A DNA stretch of 64,000 bases from Frateuria sp. Soil773. GTDB lineage: Bacteria > Pseudomonadota > Gammaproteobacteria > Xanthomonadales > Rhodanobacteraceae. The stretch covers positions 11,311 through 75,310 of the forward strand of contig NZ_LMSL01000018.1 of the NCBI RefSeq assembly GCF_001428405.1, read 5' to 3'. Below the pieces are notes generated by a model that saw nothing but the letters and a program-made list of their open reading frames with translations, ran no database searches and was not told the DNA's origin. Shown piece by piece: positions 1 through 9,613 of this stretch (the stretch's first letter is position 1; every line of letters starts with the position of its first letter). Made by a program: the position numbers and the translations under genes.

Positions 1-37
1 ACTTGTCACCAGCACTTTGGTTGCGGTGAGAAAGGCA

Positions 38-66
38 CTGGATTCCGGCTTTCGCCGGAATGACGG
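38..66. repeat. dispersed palindromic repeat, single copy
   Basis: A short imperfect inverted repeat (CTGGATTCCGGC / GCCGGAATGACGG around a TTTC loop) lies just upstream of truC. It belongs to the same family as the copies near 2.8-3.2 kb, 28.6-29.0 kb and 61.8 kb. Translated on the minus strand, members of this family give the VIPAKAGIQ-like peptide often seen in spurious ORFs of proteobacteria. Confidence 0.7.
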
Positions 67-96
67 TTCAGAAAGCACATTGCCCCCCGAATCCCC

Positions 97-816
97 ATGC
101 TCGACATCCTCCACCAGGACGACACCCTCATCGCGGTGAACAAGCCCGCCGGCCTCGCCGTGCACCGTTCGAAGATGGTGGGCAACGCCGACACCTTCCT
201 GATCGACCTGCTGCGCGAGCAGGTCGGCGGCAGCGTGTACCTGGCGCACCGGCTGGACCGCGCCACCAGCGGCGTGCTGCTGGTGGCGCGCTCGACCGAA
301 GTCGCCACCGCGCTCGGCGAGCAGTTCATGGGCCGCGAGGTGCACAAGCAGTACCTCGCCGTGGTGCGCGGCTGGCCGGAGCCGGAAGAGGCCCTGGTCG
401 ACTATCCGCTGCCCGGCTCGCGCGACAGCGGCCCGCGCCGCGAAGCGCGCACGCGCTACCGGCGGCTGGCTACGGTGGAGGTGCCGATCGCGCTTGGCCG
501 CTATCCGCAGCAGCGCTATGCGCTGGTGCTGGCCGAGCCGGAGACCGGCCGCTTCCGGCAGATCCGCAAGCACATGGCGCACCTGCACCATCCGATCGTC
601 GGCGACTGCCAGCACGGCCGCAGCGACCACAACCGCCTGTACAAGCAGCACTTCGGCTGCCACCGCATGCTGCTGCACGCGTGGCGCTTGCACTTCAGGC
701 ATCCGGCCAGCGGCGAGCCGATGACGCTGCGGGCGCCGCTCGACGAAGCCTACGCAAACCTGCTCGCCCGGTTCGGATGGACGCTGCCCGGGGATGCCGG
801 GAACGGCATCGGCTAA
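97..816 (+). CDS. truC: tRNA pseudouridine(65) synthase, RluA family
   Basis: A 239-residue RluA-type pseudouridine synthase that should isomerise a uridine in tRNA (U65 in the characterised enzyme). Motif I, with HRLDRATSG at residues 51-59, supplies the catalytic Asp at position 54. The later stretch FRQIRKHMAHLHHPIVGD, followed by H-G-N-R-H-F residues, is the pattern that separates TruC from RluA, RluC and RluD. There is no S4 domain at the N terminus, and the length suits TruC. The start is ATG at 97; no clear ribosome-binding site is visible. It is followed by 186 bp with no supported gene, then arfB. The substrate site is inferred from the family. Confidence 0.88.
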   Translation: MLDILHQDDTLIAVNKPAGLAVHRSKMVGNADTFLIDLLREQVGGSVYLAHRLDRATSGVLLVARSTEVATALGEQFMGREVHKQYLAVVRGWPEPEEALVDYPLPGSRDSGPRREARTRYRRLATVEVPIALGRYPQQRYALVLAEPETGRFRQIRKHMAHLHHPIVGDCQHGRSDHNRLYKQHFGCHRMLLHAWRLHFRHPASGEPMTLRAPLDEAYANLLARFGWTLPGDAGNGIG

Positions 817-1002
817 AGCCCCGCTGGCTGCCTCCGTCTCGCCTGCGCCCGTCCTGCGCACGGCGGCGACGGCATGCGCGGCCCTGCCGGTTCCGGTTCC
901 TCGCTTCCCAAAGCCATGGCCGTCCCGTGCGCCCCGCATGCGACCCGCCGGGCCGCCATGCAGGTTCTCGCTCCCTGCGGCGCCAGCCCCTAAACTTCCC
1001 GC

Positions 1003-1425
1003 ATGCTGACGATCAGCCGCACCCTGTCCCTGCCCGAGTCCGAGCTGGTCGAGCGCTTCCTGCGCGCCGACGGCCCCGGCGGCCAGCACGTGAACCGCAC
1101 CGAGAGCGCGGTGGAGCTGCGTTTCGACGTGGCCCGCTCGCCCTCGCTGCCGGACGAGGTGCGCGCGCGATTGCTGGCGCGGCGCGACCGCCGGCTCACC
1201 GACGACGGCGTGCTGGTGATCCAGGCGCGTCGCTTCCGCGACCAGGCGCGCAACCGCGACGACGCGCGCGAGCGGCTGGCCGAGATCGTCCGCGGCGCGC
1301 TGACCGCGCCGAAGAAGCGGGTGGCGACCCGGCCCACGCGCGCCTCGAAGGAACGCCGCCTGGCCGGCAAGCAGCAGCGCGGCCGGATCAAGCAGAACCG
1401 CTCGCGCAAGCCGGACCTCGAATGA
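1003..1425 (+). CDS. arfB: alternative ribosome-rescue factor ArfB (peptidyl-tRNA hydrolase)
   Basis: A 140-residue protein of the ArfB/YaeJ class, which enters stalled ribosomes lacking a stop codon and hydrolyses peptidyl-tRNA. It carries the release-factor GGQ motif at residues 26-28 within GPGGQHVNRTESAV. The C-terminal tail is rich in Lys and Arg, as needed to occupy the empty mRNA channel. It lacks the codon-recognition domains of RF1/RF2, and its length matches ArfB. Its TGA overlaps the ATG of the following acyltransferase gene (ATGA at 1422-1425), so the two are probably translationally coupled. Confidence 0.92.
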   Translation: MLTISRTLSLPESELVERFLRADGPGGQHVNRTESAVELRFDVARSPSLPDEVRARLLARRDRRLTDDGVLVIQARRFRDQARNRDDARERLAEIVRGALTAPKKRVATRPTRASKERRLAGKQQRGRIKQNRSRKPDLE

Positions 1426-2018
1426 AGGGATACCTTCCGACGCCCGCGCAACTGCCGCCGCGGATGCCGCAACTGCGCGACGGCTGGCAACGCCGCCTCT
1501 GCCGCGCCGTGCTGCGCCTGTGCGGCTGGAGCCTGTCCGGCGAATTCCCGGACGTGCCGAAGCTGGTGCTGATCGCCGCGCCGCATTCGTCCTGGTGGGA
1601 CGGTGTGTGGGGCCTGCTGATCAAGGTGGCGATCGGTGCCGACGTGCACTTCATGGCCAAGCAGGAGCTGTTCCGCGGGCCGCTCGGCAGCCTGTTGCGC
1701 CGGCTCGGCGGCATGGCGATCGACCGCGGCGCCGCCAAGGGCGTGGTCGAGCAGATGGTCGACCAGTTCCGCCAGCGCGACCGGCTATGGCTGGGCATCG
1801 CGCCGGAAGGCACGCGCAAGCCGGTGGCGCGCTGGAAGAGCGGTTTCTGGCACATCGCCCGCGAGGCCGGCGTGCCGGTGTTTCCGGTGGCCTTCCACTA
1901 CCCCGACAAGACCATCCGGCTCGGCCCGCTGTTCGCCGCCAGCGCCGACATGGACGCCGACCTTGCCCGCCTGCGCGCGTACTACGCGCCGTTCAAGGGC
2001 AAGCACCGCGACGTATGA
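1422..2018 (+). CDS. 1-acyl-glycerol-3-phosphate acyltransferase-like protein (PlsC family)
   Basis: A 198-residue member of the PlsC-type acyltransferase superfamily. The catalytic H-x4-D motif is HSSWWD at residues 55-60, and the substrate-binding EGTR motif lies near residue 131 in APEGTRKPV. It is shorter than PlsC itself and has no strong membrane-spanning segment. It resembles the small glycerol acyltransferase group, whose acyl acceptor is not well defined. The start at 1422 overlaps the arfB stop codon. The precise substrate cannot be stated. Confidence 0.8.
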   Translation: MKGYLPTPAQLPPRMPQLRDGWQRRLCRAVLRLCGWSLSGEFPDVPKLVLIAAPHSSWWDGVWGLLIKVAIGADVHFMAKQELFRGPLGSLLRRLGGMAIDRGAAKGVVEQMVDQFRQRDRLWLGIAPEGTRKPVARWKSGFWHIAREAGVPVFPVAFHYPDKTIRLGPLFAASADMDADLARLRAYYAPFKGKHRDV

Positions 2019-2055
2019 ACCCCGCCAGCAACCCCACTTTCGCCCTGGAATCCCC

Positions 2056-2685
2056 ATGCTCGGCATCCAGCATTTCGACGCCTTCCTGCTCGCCTGCATC
2101 GCGCTGAACCTCACGCCCGGCCTGGACACCTTCTACATCCTCGCGCGCAGCGGGCGGGAGGGCCACGCGGTCGGCCTCGGCGCCGCGCTGGGCATCAATG
2201 CCGGCTGCGTGGTGCACACGCTGGCCGCGGTGCTGGGCATCTCGGCCCTGCTGATGGCCTCGGCGCTGGCCTTCAACGTGCTCAAGTACCTCGGCGCCGC
2301 CTACCTGGTCTGGATCGGCCTGCGCATGCTGCTGGCCCGGCAGGCGGCGCGCGCGCCCACGGTCACCCGCGGCACCGGCTTCGCCGCCGCGTTCCGCCAG
2401 GGCATGCTGACCAACGTGCTCAACCCGAAGGTGGCGCTGTTCTTCCTCGCCTTCCTGCCGCAGTTCGTGTCGATGCACGCGTCCCATCCGCAGCTCGGCC
2501 TGCTGGTGCTCGGCCTCAGCTTCATCGGCACCGGGCTGAGCTGGTCGCTGGTGCTGGCCCTGCTCGGCGGCCGCATCCATCGCCTGCTGCAGCGCCGCCC
2601 CACGCTGGGCCAGTGGATGGACCGCGTGTGTGGCACGGTGCTGCTCGGTTTCGGGTTGAAGCTGGCGTTGCAGCGCCAGGCTTGA
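2056..2685 (+). CDS. LysE/RhtB-family amino-acid or metabolite exporter
   Basis: A 209-residue, strongly hydrophobic inner-membrane protein with about six transmembrane segments, the usual size for LysE/RhtB exporters. The N-terminal family signature is present as NLTPGLDTFYILARS, and the stretch NVLNPKVALFFLAFLPQFV in the middle is typical. Such proteins export amino acids or derivatives such as homoserine, threonine or lysine; the substrate cannot be deduced. The start is ATG at 2056, 37 bp after the acyltransferase stop. The gene is followed by a repeat block rather than another gene. Confidence 0.88.
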   Translation: MLGIQHFDAFLLACIALNLTPGLDTFYILARSGREGHAVGLGAALGINAGCVVHTLAAVLGISALLMASALAFNVLKYLGAAYLVWIGLRMLLARQAARAPTVTRGTGFAAAFRQGMLTNVLNPKVALFFLAFLPQFVSMHASHPQLGLLVLGLSFIGTGLSWSLVLALLGGRIHRLLQRRPTLGQWMDRVCGTVLLGFGLKLALQRQA

Positions 2686-2770
2686 AAGGCCGCTGGCAGA
2701 TGGCCGTTGCGCGCACATTCAAGACAAGAACGACCTCTCCCGCACGACACGCGCGCTCCGCCCCCCATCC

Positions 2771-3179
2771 GTCATCACGGAAGCAAGGAGCCAGTGTCTT
2801 TGAAACCGAAGGCGCTGGATTCCTGCTTTCGCAGGAATGACGGGGGGTGAGGTTTCGCCCAGGCTGGGCGCTGCTTTTTTCGTGACACCTTACGGAAAGC
2901 TATCCGGGACTCGTCATCCTCGCGGAAGTGAGGAGCCGGTGACTTTGGAGCCAGCGGCGCTGGATTCCTGCTTTCGCTGGAATGACGGGGTGTGAGGTTC
3001 CGCCCAGGCTGGGCGGCGCTTCTTCGTGACACCTCACGGAAACCCATCCGGGACTCGCCATCCTCGCGGAAGCGAGGAGCCGGTGTCTTTGGAGCCAGAG
3101 GCGCTGGATTCCTGCTTTCGCGGGAATGACGGGCGGGAGATTTTGCCCGGGCACCGGCATCCTGATTCGCCGGGATGAC
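2771..3179. repeat. tandem block of three ~143-bp repeat units
   Basis: The gene-free stretch 2686-3300 contains three head-to-tail units starting near 2771, 2913 and 3057; the third is shortened. Each has a hairpin core (GGATTCCTGCTTTCG with its complement, then AATGACGG). The first two also carry GCCCAGGCTGGGCG and CGTGACACC followed by ACGGAAA. The minus-strand ORFs over this region read VIPAKAGIQ and do not look like genes. About 120 bp on either side hold nothing recognisable. Confidence 0.8.
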
Positions 3180-3300
3180 CGCGCCATCGCGGTGGCGGCG
3201 TTCGTGGCCGCCTCGGCCGCGGGCAAGGCGGAGCGCGACGGGATTTGTCGCGGAACTTGCCCCCAAGGATGGTCGCCACATCCCAGCCGGCGCGAACCCC

Positions 3301-4326
3301 CTACCGTCCCGAATGCCCCGGCTCGTCGTAGTCGCGGTGGGTCAGCAGGCCGGGGCGGATCAGGTCGACGAAGGCCTGCGCCTCGGCGCTGAGGAACTTG
3401 CCCTTGCGCATCACCACGCCGTAGGCCCGCTGCGGGAAGTACTGGCGCATGTTGCGCACGGCCAGCCGCGCACGGTCGGCCCCGGTGATGCAGATGCCGG
3501 TGACGATCGAAATGCCCATGCCCATCGCGACGTATTCCTTGATCACGTCCCAGCCGCCGACCTCGATCGCCACCCGGTAGGGCACCTGCCGCTGCTGGAA
3601 CACCAGGTCGACCAGCCGGTAGGTGGACAGCCGCTGCGGCGGCAGGATCAGGCCGTACGGCGACAAGTCCTCCAGCGCGATCCGCTCCTTCGCCGCCAGC
3701 GGGTGATCCGGCGGCATGATCAGCATCGGGTCGTAGTGCTGCACCGGCGCCCAGGCGATGTCGTTGGGCACGTCCAGCATGGAGCCGACCGCGAAGTCGG
3801 CCTCGTCGGCGCGCAGCATCGCCATGCCGTCCTTGCCGGTGACGTTGGCCAGTTGCAGTTGCACCGCCGGGAAGCGTTCGCGGTAGCGGCGCACCAGCTC
3901 CGGCAGCAGGTACTGGATGGTGGAGGTGCCCGCGGCGATGGTGAGCTTGCCGGCCTGCATGCCCTGCACCCGCGCCTGGAAATCGCGGTCGAGGTTGTCC
4001 CAGCCTTCCACCAGCGGGCGCGCCAGCTCGTACAGCGCCTCGCCGGCGTCGGTGAGGTTGATGCGCCGGCGGCTGCGTTCGAGCAGGGCCATGCCCAGCT
4101 CGCGCTCCAGGGCCTGCAATTGCAGGGTCACCGTGGGCTGCGACAGGTACAGCGCCTCGGCGGCGCGGCTGAGCGTGCCCAGCTTCACGATCTGCACGAA
4201 GGCGCGCAGTTGCTTGTGCCGGTTGCCCTTGTAGTAGAAACGCGCCGCCTCGGCGGCATCCCGCGCTTTCGGGGCGGCACGCGACCGTTTCCTGGGCTTG
4301 TTTGGCTTGCCGACAGGGGATTTCAT
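3301..4326 (-). CDS. LysR-type transcriptional regulator, divergent from aceBA
   Basis: A 341-residue LysR-family regulator. A basic Lys/Arg-rich extension of about 37 residues precedes the helix-turn-helix (TLSRAAEALYLSQPTVTLQLQ region, residues about 51-70). The periplasmic-binding-protein-like effector domain follows. No internal Met offers a shorter start, so the basic extension is probably real. The gene is divergent from aceB across about 130 bp that contain three CAATAC/GTATTG hexamers. This arrangement suggests that it controls the glyoxylate shunt and probably its own expression. The effector is unknown, and the family assignment is firmer than the target. Confidence 0.87.
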   Translation of the reverse strand: MKSPVGKPNKPRKRSRAAPKARDAAEAARFYYKGNRHKQLRAFVQIVKLGTLSRAAEALYLSQPTVTLQLQALERELGMALLERSRRRINLTDAGEALYELARPLVEGWDNLDRDFQARVQGMQAGKLTIAAGTSTIQYLLPELVRRYRERFPAVQLQLANVTGKDGMAMLRADEADFAVGSMLDVPNDIAWAPVQHYDPMLIMPPDHPLAAKERIALEDLSPYGLILPPQRLSTYRLVDLVFQQRQVPYRVAIEVGGWDVIKEYVAMGMGISIVTGICITGADRARLAVRNMRQYFPQRAYGVVMRKGKFLSAEAQAFVDLIRPGLLTHRDYDEPGHSGR

Positions 4327-4337
4327 GGCTTGAGCGT

Positions 4338-4401
4338 CAATACCTTGCAGTATGTATTGAGTATGACAATACCAAAGATTGAAACATTTGCTTTGTCAAA
4401 G
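4338..4401. promoter_or_regulatory. candidate LysR operator between the regulator and aceB
   Basis: Three alternating hexamers are visible: CAATAC at 4338-4343, GTATTG at 4354-4359 and CAATAC at 4367-4372. They form two overlapping inverted repeats with 10- and 7-nt spacers. A further short palindrome, CTTTGTCAAAG, is at 4391-4401. The position between divergent lysR and aceB is where a LysR protein is expected to bind. The assignment is inferred from geometry only. Confidence 0.5.
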
Positions 4402-4454
4402 CTTATTTCGACGCCCTAGTTTCCATCGTGTCGCAACGCAACGGAAACTTCGCC

Positions 4455-6071
4455 ATGGCCGTCCCCAAGGAACAGATGCAATCCTCCCGTCCGGCGACCC
4501 TGCTGGGCACGCCAGAGCCGCGCCATGCGGCGATCCTCACCCCGGCCGCCCTGCGATTTCTCGGCGGGCTGCATGCGCGCTTCGACGCCACCCGCCGCTG
4601 GCGCCTGCACGAGCGCCGCCAGCGCCAGGCCTGCTACGACGCCGGCGCCCTGCCCAACTTCCGCGGCGATACCCGCGCGATCCGCGAGGCCGACTGGACG
4701 GTGGCGCCGATCCCGGCCGCGCTGCAGGATCGCCGCGTCGAGATCACCGGGCCGGTCGAGCGCAAGATGATCATCAATGCGCTGAACTCCGGCGCGAAGG
4801 TGTTCATGGCCGATTTCGAGGACTCATCCTCGCCCAGCCTGGCCAACCAGCTCGACGGCCAGCTCAACCTGCGCGACGCGGTGGCCGGCACCCTCGCGTA
4901 CACCTCGCCCGAGGGGAAGGCCTACCGCGTCGGCGCGAACCCGGCGGTGCTGGTGGTGCGCCCGCGCGGCTGGCACCTGCCGGAGAAGCACCTGCTCGTC
5001 GACGGCGAGCCGATGTCCGGCGCCCTGGTCGACTTCGGCCTGTTCGCGTTCCACAACGCCCGCGCGCTGCAGGCGCGCGACCGCGGCCCGTACTTCTACC
5101 TGCCCAAGCTCGAATGCATGGAGGAGGCGGCGCTGTGGGACGAGGTGATGGACTACGCCGAGGACGAGTTGAATCTGCCGGCCGGCTGCATGAAGGCCAC
5201 CGTGCTGATCGAGACGCTGCCGGCGGTGTTCCAGATGGACGAGATCCTGCACGCCCTGCGCAAGCGGGCGGTGGGCCTGAACTGCGGGCGCTGGGACTAC
5301 ATCTTCTCCTACCTGAAGACCCTTCGCGGCCACCGCGACCGCCTGCTGCCCGAACGCGGCCAGGTGCAGATGACGGTGCCGTTCCTGAAAGCCTATTCGG
5401 AACTGCTGATCCGCACCTGCCACCGCCGCGGCGCGTTCGCGATGGGCGGCATGGCGGCGCAGATCCCGATCAAGGGCGACGAGGCGGCAAACGAGGCCGC
5501 GCTCGCCAAGGTGCGCGCCGACAAGCTGCGCGAGGTGCAGGCCGGCCACGACGGCACCTGGGTGGCGCACCCGGCGCTGGTGCCGGTGGCGCAGGGCGTG
5601 TTCGACCGGCACATGCCCACGCCGAACCAGTTGCACGTGCTGCGCGAGGACGTGCAGGCCAGCCGCGACCGGTTGCTGGCGCCGTGCGCCGGCACGATCA
5701 CACGCGCCGGCTTCGACAACAACGTCGAGGTGGCGCTGCGCTACACCGCCGCCTGGCTGGACGGCCTGGGCTGCGTGCCGATCCATCACCTGATGGAAGA
5801 CGCCGCCACCGCCGAGATCGCCCGCGCGCAACTGTGGCAATGGCTGCACCACGCCGACGGCGGCGCGGGCGGCCTCGAATTCCCCGATCACGCGCCGATC
5901 GACTTCGCCCTGTTCGACCATGCGCTCGCCGCGCACGCCCACCGGCTGCGCGAGAGCCGGCATCCCGGCGCCGCGCGCGCCGACGACGCCGCCGCACTGC
6001 TGTCGGAACTGGTCCACGCCGACACGCTCGCCGACTTCCTCACCCTGCCCGCCTACGGCCGGCTCGCCTGA
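4455..6071 (+). CDS. aceB: malate synthase A
   Basis: A 538-residue malate synthase of the A type, which condenses glyoxylate with acetyl-CoA to give malate. Signature stretches include [20 protein letters not shown] (metal and glyoxylate region), [11 protein letters not shown] near the middle, and the C-terminal region with [11 protein letters not shown]. The reading frame also opens at a GTG at 4428. ATG 4455 is preferred because it has a weak GGAAA upstream and gives the usual family length. It is followed after 85 bp by aceA, which completes the glyoxylate bypass. Expression is probably governed by the divergent LysR protein. Confidence 0.95.
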   Translation: MAVPKEQMQSSRPATLLGTPEPRHAAILTPAALRFLGGLHARFDATRRWRLHERRQRQACYDAGALPNFRGDTRAIREADWTVAPIPAALQDRRVEITGPVERKMIINALNSGAKVFMADFEDSSSPSLANQLDGQLNLRDAVAGTLAYTSPEGKAYRVGANPAVLVVRPRGWHLPEKHLLVDGEPMSGALVDFGLFAFHNARALQARDRGPYFYLPKLECMEEAALWDEVMDYAEDELNLPAGCMKATVLIETLPAVFQMDEILHALRKRAVGLNCGRWDYIFSYLKTLRGHRDRLLPERGQVQMTVPFLKAYSELLIRTCHRRGAFAMGGMAAQIPIKGDEAANEAALAKVRADKLREVQAGHDGTWVAHPALVPVAQGVFDRHMPTPNQLHVLREDVQASRDRLLAPCAGTITRAGFDNNVEVALRYTAAWLDGLGCVPIHHLMEDAATAEIARAQLWQWLHHADGGAGGLEFPDHAPIDFALFDHALAAHAHRLRESRHPGAARADDAAALLSELVHADTLADFLTLPAYGRLA

Positions 6072-6156
6072 GTCGTCCTTCCGCAAAGCGGCTCCAGCAC
6101 CGCGACCCGACGCGGCAGCCGCCCGCATACGAAATCCTCTGCCACGGAGTCCCGCC

Positions 6157-7452
<1,296 letters not shown>

Positions 7453-7547
7453 ACGCCGCGATGCCGGCCGGGGTCGCGCCGCGAGGCGGCCGGCCCCGGG
7501 CACGCCAGACGCCCCGCTGCCCGGCGGCCGGCATAACCCCGCTCCGA

Positions 7548-9386
7548 TCAGGCATCGGGCAGCTCGGACAGCGGCCGGTCGCCCGCAGGCGGCGCGCCCT
7601 GTTCCACCATCGGCGGCACCAGGGCGATCACCTGCCAGCCCGGCTTCGGTTCCAGCACGCGCTTGGACGAAGCCACGCGCAACGCACCGCGCTCCTCCAC
7701 GCCGAACAGCAGCACCGAGTCCGCACCGTACTGCGCGATGAAGTGCGGCCAGTCGAACGCCGCGGTGAGCCGGGTCGACTTGATCCGCCAGCCCTGTTCC
7801 AGCAACTCGGCGAAGCGGGCATGGGTCATCGATTCGTCGAACAGCGGCGGCGCCAGCAGGCTTCCGGCGAGCGCCGCGCGGTCGGTGTTCTCGTGCGGCG
7901 CCAGGTTGCGCAGGCGGTAGACCTTCTCGCGGCCGAACTCCTGGCGGTAGTGCACGCAGGCCAGCGAGTTGCGCTCGCGGTGGGTCGACATCGCCAGCAG
8001 CCGGCCGATGCCGGTGAGGTCGAGATTGCGCTCGGCGTGCGGCGAGGCCGGGTTGCCGTAGAACGTGGTGAGCCCATCCATCCGCGCGCGGCGAATGCCG
8101 TCCCATTCGTCGTCGGCCAGCACCACGCGGAAGCCGGCGTCGGCCAGCGCCTTGGCCACCGCGCGCGCCACCGTATCGGAGCCGAACACCAGCACGCCGC
8201 GCGGCTCCGGCTCCGCCACCTTCAGCCATAGTGCAAGCGGCCGCGCAGTGGCGCTCTGCAGCACCACGGTGCCGATGATCAGGATGAACACCAGCGGCAC
8301 CAGCGCGTCGGCGCCAGGCATGCCCAGGTCTTCCAGGCGCAGCGCGAACAGGGCCGATACCGAGGCCGCCACGATGCCGCGCGGCGCCACCCAGGCGATC
8401 AGCGTGCGCTCGCGCCAGTTCAGCGAACTGCCGATGCTGGAGATCAGCACGGTCAGCGGCCGCACCACCAGTTGCGCGACCAGGAAGATCGCGATGCCCG
8501 CCCACAGCATGCCGTCCGGCAGCGGCCATTGCAGCCGCGCCGCGAGCAGGATGAACAGGCTCGACACCAGCAGCGTGGTGAGGTTTTCCTTGAAGTCGAG
8601 GATGTCGTCGATGTGCACGCCGCGGATGTTGCCCAGCGCGATGCCCATGATCGTCACCGCCAGCAGGCCCGACTCGTGGGTGATCGCGTTGGACGCGCTG
8701 AAGGTCAGCAGCACCGCCGCCAGCACGCCGTAGTTCTGCAGGTATTCGGGAATAAGCTGGCGCCGCAGCAGGAAGGCCAGCACCCATGCCGCCAACGCGC
8801 CGCTGCCGGCGCCGCTGGCCAGCGTGGCGAGGAAGATGCCGATGGTGTGCCCTTCCTGGCGCGACACGATCGCCTCGTAGATCAGCACCGCGAACAGCGC
8901 GCCGAGCGGGTCGATCACGATGCCTTCCCAGCGCAGCGTGTTGGCGATGCGCGCGTTGGGCCGCAGCGTGCGCAGCATCGGCGCGATCACGGTGGGCCCG
9001 GTGACGCAGGTGAGCGCGCCGAACAGCAGGGCGATCGGCCAGGCCAGCCCCGCGATCAGGTGCGCCGCCAGCGCCAGCAGCAGCAGCGCGGCGATCGCGC
9101 CGTAGCTGACCAGCCCGCGCACCGCGCGGCCGATGCCTGGCAGTTCGTGGAAGCGCAGGGTCAGGCTGCCCTCGAACAGGATCAGCGCCACCGACAGCGA
9201 CACCATCGGGAACAGCAGGTCGCCCAGCAGCCTGTCCGGCAGCAGCAGCCCGCTGACCGGCCCCAGCACGATGCCGGCCAGCAGCAGGAACAGGATCGCC
9301 GGCAGCTTCACCCGCCACGCCAGCCACTGCGCGAGGAAGCCGATGCCGAGCATGCACGCCAGCGTGAAGCCGAGTTCGAGTGTCAT
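7548..9386 (-). CDS. CPA-type Na+ or K+/H+ antiporter with C-terminal nucleotide-binding domain
   Basis: A 612-residue protein. About the first 400 residues are a monovalent cation:proton antiporter domain with some 12 membrane segments ([16 protein letters not shown] and [18 protein letters not shown] regions). A cytosolic TrkA-N-like Rossmann segment follows ([21 protein letters not shown]) with a trailing regulatory part. The start is ATG at 9386, which has a GAAGGA ribosome-binding site; an upstream in-frame Met at 9452 is less well placed. It probably maintains ion or pH homeostasis; the transported ion cannot be read from sequence. It lies downstream of comM, separated by a hairpin. Confidence 0.85.
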   Translation of the reverse strand: MTLELGFTLACMLGIGFLAQWLAWRVKLPAILFLLLAGIVLGPVSGLLLPDRLLGDLLFPMVSLSVALILFEGSLTLRFHELPGIGRAVRGLVSYGAIAALLLLALAAHLIAGLAWPIALLFGALTCVTGPTVIAPMLRTLRPNARIANTLRWEGIVIDPLGALFAVLIYEAIVSRQEGHTIGIFLATLASGAGSGALAAWVLAFLLRRQLIPEYLQNYGVLAAVLLTFSASNAITHESGLLAVTIMGIALGNIRGVHIDDILDFKENLTTLLVSSLFILLAARLQWPLPDGMLWAGIAIFLVAQLVVRPLTVLISSIGSSLNWRERTLIAWVAPRGIVAASVSALFALRLEDLGMPGADALVPLVFILIIGTVVLQSATARPLALWLKVAEPEPRGVLVFGSDTVARAVAKALADAGFRVVLADDEWDGIRRARMDGLTTFYGNPASPHAERNLDLTGIGRLLAMSTHRERNSLACVHYRQEFGREKVYRLRNLAPHENTDRAALAGSLLAPPLFDESMTHARFAELLEQGWRIKSTRLTAAFDWPHFIAQYGADSVLLFGVEERGALRVASSKRVLEPKPGWQVIALVPPMVEQGAPPAGDRPLSELPDA

Positions 9387-9477
9387 CCGCAGTCCTTCGC
9401 CATGCGAGCCGGGCACGGTATCGGAACACGCGCGAAACGGCGCGTCCAGCAACGAAAGGGAGGGGAGAAAAGAGCAG

Positions 9478-9520
9478 CCCCGGTATCGGGCGGGAGGGGG
9501 GAGGGAGACCGATACCGGGG
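9478..9520 (-). terminator. hairpin with a G-quadruplex-like loop downstream of comM
   Basis: Perfect 12-bp arms (CCCCGGTATCGG at 9478-9489 and its complement at 9509-9520) enclose a 19-nt loop. On the minus strand the hairpin is followed by CTGCTCTTTTC, so it can act as a terminator for comM. On the plus strand four G-runs at 9488-9505, separated by single bases, fit the G-quadruplex consensus. Confidence 0.55.
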
Positions 9521-9613
9521 CGCGGGCCGGTTATTAGAAAACCGACAAGTGCAGATATTACCCAGGGCCGGGCACAAGTCAATACCCGTCAGTACAAAAA
9601 TTGCATCCCGTCC

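Noticed and set aside
794-1009. A 71-codon ORF between truC and arfB
   Set aside because: It overlaps both neighbours, is mostly Ala/Pro/Arg/Ser and has no ribosome-binding site or domain.
2771-3179. A CRISPR array or insertion sequence
   Set aside because: The repeats are too long and contiguous for CRISPR, there are no spacers or cas genes, and no transposase or terminal repeats are present.
7453-7547. A rho-independent terminator after aceA
   Set aside because: There is a GCCGGCC-type inverted repeat, but no T-tract follows on either strand; it was left out of the feature list.
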